A stretch of DNA of 64,000 nt from Loripinus fragilis (lineage: Eukaryota; Mollusca; Bivalvia; Lucinida; Lucinidae), in the NCBI GenBank assembly GCA_964019695.1, contig OZ026531.1, positions 8,007,701-8,071,700 of the forward strand, written 5' to 3'. The translations under genes were made by a program, and so were the position numbers. The notes beneath the pieces were generated by a model that did no database searches, had not been told where the DNA came from, and saw only the letters and a list, made by a program, of their open reading frames with translations. Within the stretch, counting starts at the first letter, position 1; every line of letters starts with the position of its first letter. Shown piece after piece: positions 60,283 through 64,000 of this stretch.

Positions 60283-62736
60283 CGCCCCGAAGCTTTACGC
60301 GCTTCCGTCTCGCAAACTACTATTTTCATCATGCCCACACGGGCATCAGTTTGTAGTACCGGAGGCCGTCTACAAATGGTGAAAATTTCAAAGCGTTCCG
60401 TCGGGAAATTAAAAAGTTATGAGCATTAGAAGATCTTCCCATTAGGCCCCATTAGGCCACAGTAGCCGATCCGGCCTAAAACTTGCGCAGGTCACTTTCA
60501 CGGACGGGCTCGAAACTGGTGCCAGAAGTTAGCCCCCGACCAGAGCTTCATTGTGAGGCATTGCGTAAAATTTTCCGTTCCCCGAGTGCCGAGCAATAGC
60601 CCCTGAAAGGGCTTTCGGCACAATTTTCACGCCCTTATTTGAGCCACTTGTAGCCGAAGGAATTTTGCGCAAATGACTGAGAGGTGCACCTGGGCACTGC
60701 TCATCACTTTGCAATAGGTTCTGGGGCTTTTCGCGAAGGTCGCGTTTTCTCAAACTTTGAGGGCATTAGTGGGTGGGGTGTGAAAACCTCCGAATGCATG
60801 GTTCTCAGCTCCTGCTGTGGGCAGCAAGCCAATTTTTTTTCCAAAATGTTGACCTATAAAAGAGCTTACTCGGGTGTGAAAATTATCATTGTGCGGGCGC
60901 GCCCCGGACCGCAATTATGATATTTCCTGTTTTCCCATAGGGCCCAAGGCAAATGGGGATAGCGGTTGCACGCGCTTTCTAAGGCTCTGATCGCTTTTAG
61001 ATTTTGCACGCGGATAGGGCCAACAGAGGCGCAGGTATTGCCATGCGCACCCGCCCGCAACAATGTTTCGATACCGAGTTATCGGGGTGTGGAAGTCCGC
61101 CGCCCCGAAGCTTTACGCGCTTCCGTCTCGCGAACTACTATTTTCATCATGCCCACACGGGCATCAGTTTGTAGTACCGGAGGCCGTCTACAAATGGTGA
61201 AAATTTCAAAGCGTTCCGTCGGGAAATTAAAAAGTTATGAGCATTAGAAGATCTTCCCATTAGGCCCCATTAGGCCACAGTAGCCGACCCGGCCTAAAAC
61301 TTGCGCGGGTCACTTTCAGGGACGGGCTCGAAACTGGTGCCAGAAGTTAGCCCCCGACCAGAGCTTCATTGTGAGGCATTGCGTAAAATTTTCCGTCCCC
61401 CGAGTGCCGAGCAATAGCCCCTGAAAGGGCTTTCGGCACAATTTTCACGCCCTTATTTGAGCCACTTGTAGCCGAAGGAATTTTGCGCAAATGACTGAGA
61501 GGTGCTCCTGGGCACTGCTCATCACTTTGCAATAGGTTCCGGGGCTTTTCGCAAAGGTCGCGTTTTCTCAAACTTTGAGGGCATTAGTGGGTGGGGTGTG
61601 AAAACCTCCGAATGCATGGTTCTCAGCTCCTGCTGTGGGCAGCAAACCAATTTTTTTTCCAAAATGTTGACCTATAAAAGAGCTTACTCGGGTGTGAAAA
61701 TTATTATTGTGCGCGCGCGCCCCGGACCGCAATTATGATATTTCCTGTTTTCCCATAGGGCCCAAGGCAAATGGGGATAGCGGTTGCACGCGCTTTCTAA
61801 GGCTCTGATCGCTTTTATATTTTGCACGCGGATAGGGCCAACAGAGGCGCAGGTATTGCCATGCGCACCCGCCCGCAACAATGTTTCGATACCGAGTTAT
61901 CGGGGTGTGGAAGTCCGCCGCCCCGAAGCTTTACGCGCTTCCATCTCGCGAACTACTATTTTCATCATGCCCACACGGGCATCAGTTTGTAGTACCGGAG
62001 GCCGTCTACAAATGGTGAAAATTTCAAAGCGTTCCGTCGGGAAATTAAAAAGTTATGAGCATTAGAAGATCTTCCCATTAGGCCCCATAAGGCCACAGTA
62101 GCCGACCCGGCCTAAAACTTGCGCGGGTCACTTTCACGGACGGGCTCGAAACTGGTGCCAGAAGTTAGCCCCCGACCAGAGCTTCATTGTGAGGCATTGC
62201 GTAAAATTTTCCGTCCCCCGAGTGCCGAGCAATAGCCCCTGAAAGGGCTTTCGGCACAATTTTCACGCCCTTATTTGAGCCACTTGTAGCCGAAGGAATT
62301 TTGCGCAAATGATTGAGAGGTGCTCCTGGGCACTGCTCATCACTTTGCAATAGGTTCCGGGGCTTTTCGCGAAGGTCGAGTTTTCTCAAACTTTGAGGGC
62401 ATTAGTGGGTGGGGTGTGAAAACCTCCGAATGCATGGTTCTCAGCTCCTGCTGTGGGCAGCAAGCCAATTTTTTTTCCAAAATGTTGACCTATAAAAGAG
62501 CTTACTCGGGTGTGAAAATTATCATTGTGCGCGCGCGCGCTGGACCGCAATTATGATATTTCCTGTTTTCCCATAGGGCCCAAGGCAAATGGGGATAGCG
62601 GTTGTACGAGCTTTCTAAGGCTCTGATCGCTTTTAGATTTTGCACGCGGATAGGGCCAACAGAGGCGCAGGTATTGCCATGCGCACCCGCCCGCAACAAT
62701 GTTTCGATACCGAGTTATCGGGGTGTGGAAGTCCGC
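60283..62736 (+). repeat. Monomers m74-m76
   Basis: Starts are 60283, 61101 and 61919. m74 has A at position 32 (60314), GCGCAGGTC near 60485, CGTTCCCC near 60577, GGTGCACCTGG near 60684 and GTGCGGGCGC near 60892. m75 has TTCAGGGACGG near 61316 and GCAAACCAA near 61643. m76 has ATGATTGAGAGG near 62309, GTCGAGTTTTC near 62377 and GTACGAGC near 62605. None of these sets recurs nearby. Confidence 0.8.
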
Positions 62737-64000
62737 CGCCCCGAAGCTTTACGCGCTTCCGTCTCGCGAACTACTATTTTCATCATGCCCACACGGGCAT
62801 CAGTTTGTAGTACCGGAGGCCGTCTACAAATGGTGAAAATTTCAAAGCGTTCCGTCGGGAAATTAAAAAGTTATGAGCATTAGAAGATCTTCCCATTAGG
62901 CCCCATTAGGCCACAGTAGCCGATCCGGCCTAAAACTTGCGCAGGTCAGTTTCACGGACGGGCTCGAAACTGGTGCCAGAAGTTAGCCCCCGACCAGAGC
63001 TTCATTGTGAGGCATTGCGTAAAATTTTCCGTCCCCCGAGTGCCGAGCAATAGCCCCTGAAAGGGCTTTCGGCACAATTTTCACGCCCTTATTTGAGCCA
63101 CTTGTAGCCGAAGGAATTTTGCGCAAATGACTGAGAGGTGCTCCTGGGCACTGCTCATCACTTTGCAATAGGTTCCGGGGCTTTTCGCGAAGGTCGCGTT
63201 TTCTCAAACTTTGAGGGCATTAGTGGGTGGGGTGTGAAAACCTCCGAATGCATGGTTCTCAGCTCCTGCTGTGGGCAGCAAGCCAATTTTTTTTCCAAAA
63301 TGTTGACCTATAAAAGAGCTTACTCGGGTGTGAAAATTATCATTGTGCGCGCGCGCCCCGGACCGCAATTATGATATTTCCTGTTTTCCCATAGGGCCCA
63401 AGGCAAATGGGGATAGCGGTTGCACGCGCTTTCTAAGGCTCTGATCGCTTTTAGATTTTGCACGCGGATAGGGCCAACAGAGGCGCAGGTATTGCCATGC
63501 GCACCCGCCCGCAACAATGTTTCGATACCGAGTTATCGGGGTGTGGAAGTCCGCCGCCCCGAAGCTTTACGCGCTTCCGTCTCGCGAACTACTATTTTCA
63601 TCATGCCCACACGGGCATCAGTTTGTAGTACCGGAGGCCGTCTACAAATGGTGAAAATTTCAAAGCGTTCCGTCGGGAAATTAAAAAGTTATGAGCATTA
63701 GAAGATCTTCCCATTAGGCCCCATTAGGCCACAGTAGCCGACCCGGCCTTAAACTTGCGCGGGTCACTTTCACGGACGGGCTCGAAACTGGTGCCAGAAG
63801 TTAGCCCCCGACCAGAGCTTCATTGTGAGGCATTGCGTAAAATTTTCCGTCCCCCGAGTGCCGAGCAATAGCCCCTGAAAGGGCTTTCGGCACAATTTTC
63901 ACGCCCTTATTTGAGCCACTTGTAGCCGAAGGAATTTTGCACAAATGACTGAGAGGTGCTCCTGGGCACTGCTCATCACTTTGCAATAGGTTCCGGGGCT
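62737..64000 (+). repeat. m77 and partial m78: third copy of the right half of the 5.1-kb segment
   Basis: GCAGGTCAGTTTC (near 62940), CGGCCTTAAAC (near 63745) and TTGCACAAATG (near 63936) occur in the same order and spacing as at 53.7-54.7 kb and 58.8-59.9 kb. The offset from copy 2 is 4,090 bp, exactly five monomers, so the copy lacks the chimeric 203-bp element. The window ends inside m78 (446 bp present). Confidence 0.88.

Larger units (their letters stand above)
1..64000 (+). repeat. 818-bp tandem satellite array, whole window
   Basis: One monomer of 818 bp repeats head to tail over the entire window, with 78 occurrences of the landmark that lies at monomer position 247. Copies differ from one another by scattered single-base changes and 1-2 bp indels. 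No copy is inverted and no unrelated sequence interrupts the array. The AAGCTT at monomer positions 8-13 recurs in nearly every copy (lost at about 26180), as do AGATCT (149-154) and ATGCAT, so digestion with the matching enzymes should give an 818-bp ladder. Monomer length modulo 3 is 2, so no reading frame runs through the array. Satellites of this kind normally form constitutive heterochromatin; location and host cannot be read from the window. I do not recognise the family. Confidence 0.99.

Noticed and set aside
1..64000. CRISPR array
   Set aside because: The whole 818-bp unit repeats and there are no short repeats separated by unique spacers.
1..64000. Ribosomal DNA intergenic spacer or telomeric repeat
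   Set aside because: No rRNA coding sequence and no telomere-type hexamer or heptamer repeats are present; the TATA-like octamer alone does not support an rDNA spacer.
1..64000. Regular higher-order repeat with a fixed period of 3, 12 or 18 monomers
   Set aside because: Offsets of 2,453, 9,815, 14,720 and 5,110 bp each hold only over limited stretches, and the segments between copies do not repeat. Segmental duplication fits better.
1..64000. Transposable element or transposon-derived tandem array
   Set aside because: I found no terminal repeats, target-site duplications, or transposase or reverse-transcriptase coding sequence in the monomer, and no insertion in the array.

Overview
The whole 64 kb window is one tandem satellite array. 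A single head-to-tail monomer of 818 bp (816-819 bp in individual copies) repeats from the first base to the last, always in the same orientation. Numbering monomers m1, m2... from base 1 (the phase is arbitrary; the HindIII site AAGCTT falls at monomer positions 8-13) gives 74 full-length copies, three rearranged loci (40892-41884, 52516-53536, 57626-58646) and a partial copy cut by the window end (63555-64000). I see no unique-sequence gene, RNA gene, transposon or unrelated sequence. The small open frames that recur in every monomer are best explained as by-products of the repeat.

A homogeneous array of this size with a long monomer and nested segmental duplications fits nuclear heterochromatin of a eukaryote (centromeric, pericentromeric, subtelomeric, or sex or B chromosome). 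I do not recognise the family and cannot name the organism. A plant is plausible from the general look of the A/T-tract-rich segments, but that is a weak impression. Both ends lie inside the array, so flanking context is absent.

Layout. m1-m13 (1-10633) hold a seven-monomer block (m2-m7 plus m11) into which a second copy of a three-monomer unit, m8-m10, has been added. m14-m26 (10634-21266) and m32-m44 (25356-35986) are two copies of one long segment 14,720 bp apart, clearest over 11452-21070 and 26172-35790; their first seven monomers are further copies of the m2-m7/m11 block. m27-m31 lie between them. m44-m45 are a local duplication. m46-m62 (36804-50880) are a mosaic of monomer variants, including a truncated-monomer junction at 41083. 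From about 50.7 kb a 5,110-bp segment containing a chimeric monomer with a 203-bp partial duplication is present twice in tandem (50792-55172, 55902-60281); a third partial copy of its right half starts near 62.7 kb and runs out of the window.

Each monomer carries a compound stem-loop (304-339 in m1), three smaller inverted repeats, a TATA-like octamer, a 13-bp alternating purine-pyrimidine run, a 7-9 T homopolymer that causes most length variation, a tandem 10-mer, and a degenerate box A/box B-like pair at tRNA spacing. The interest of the window is the readable history of unequal exchange, conversion and illegitimate junctions, and the question of whether the monomer is transcribed. I found no gene system.
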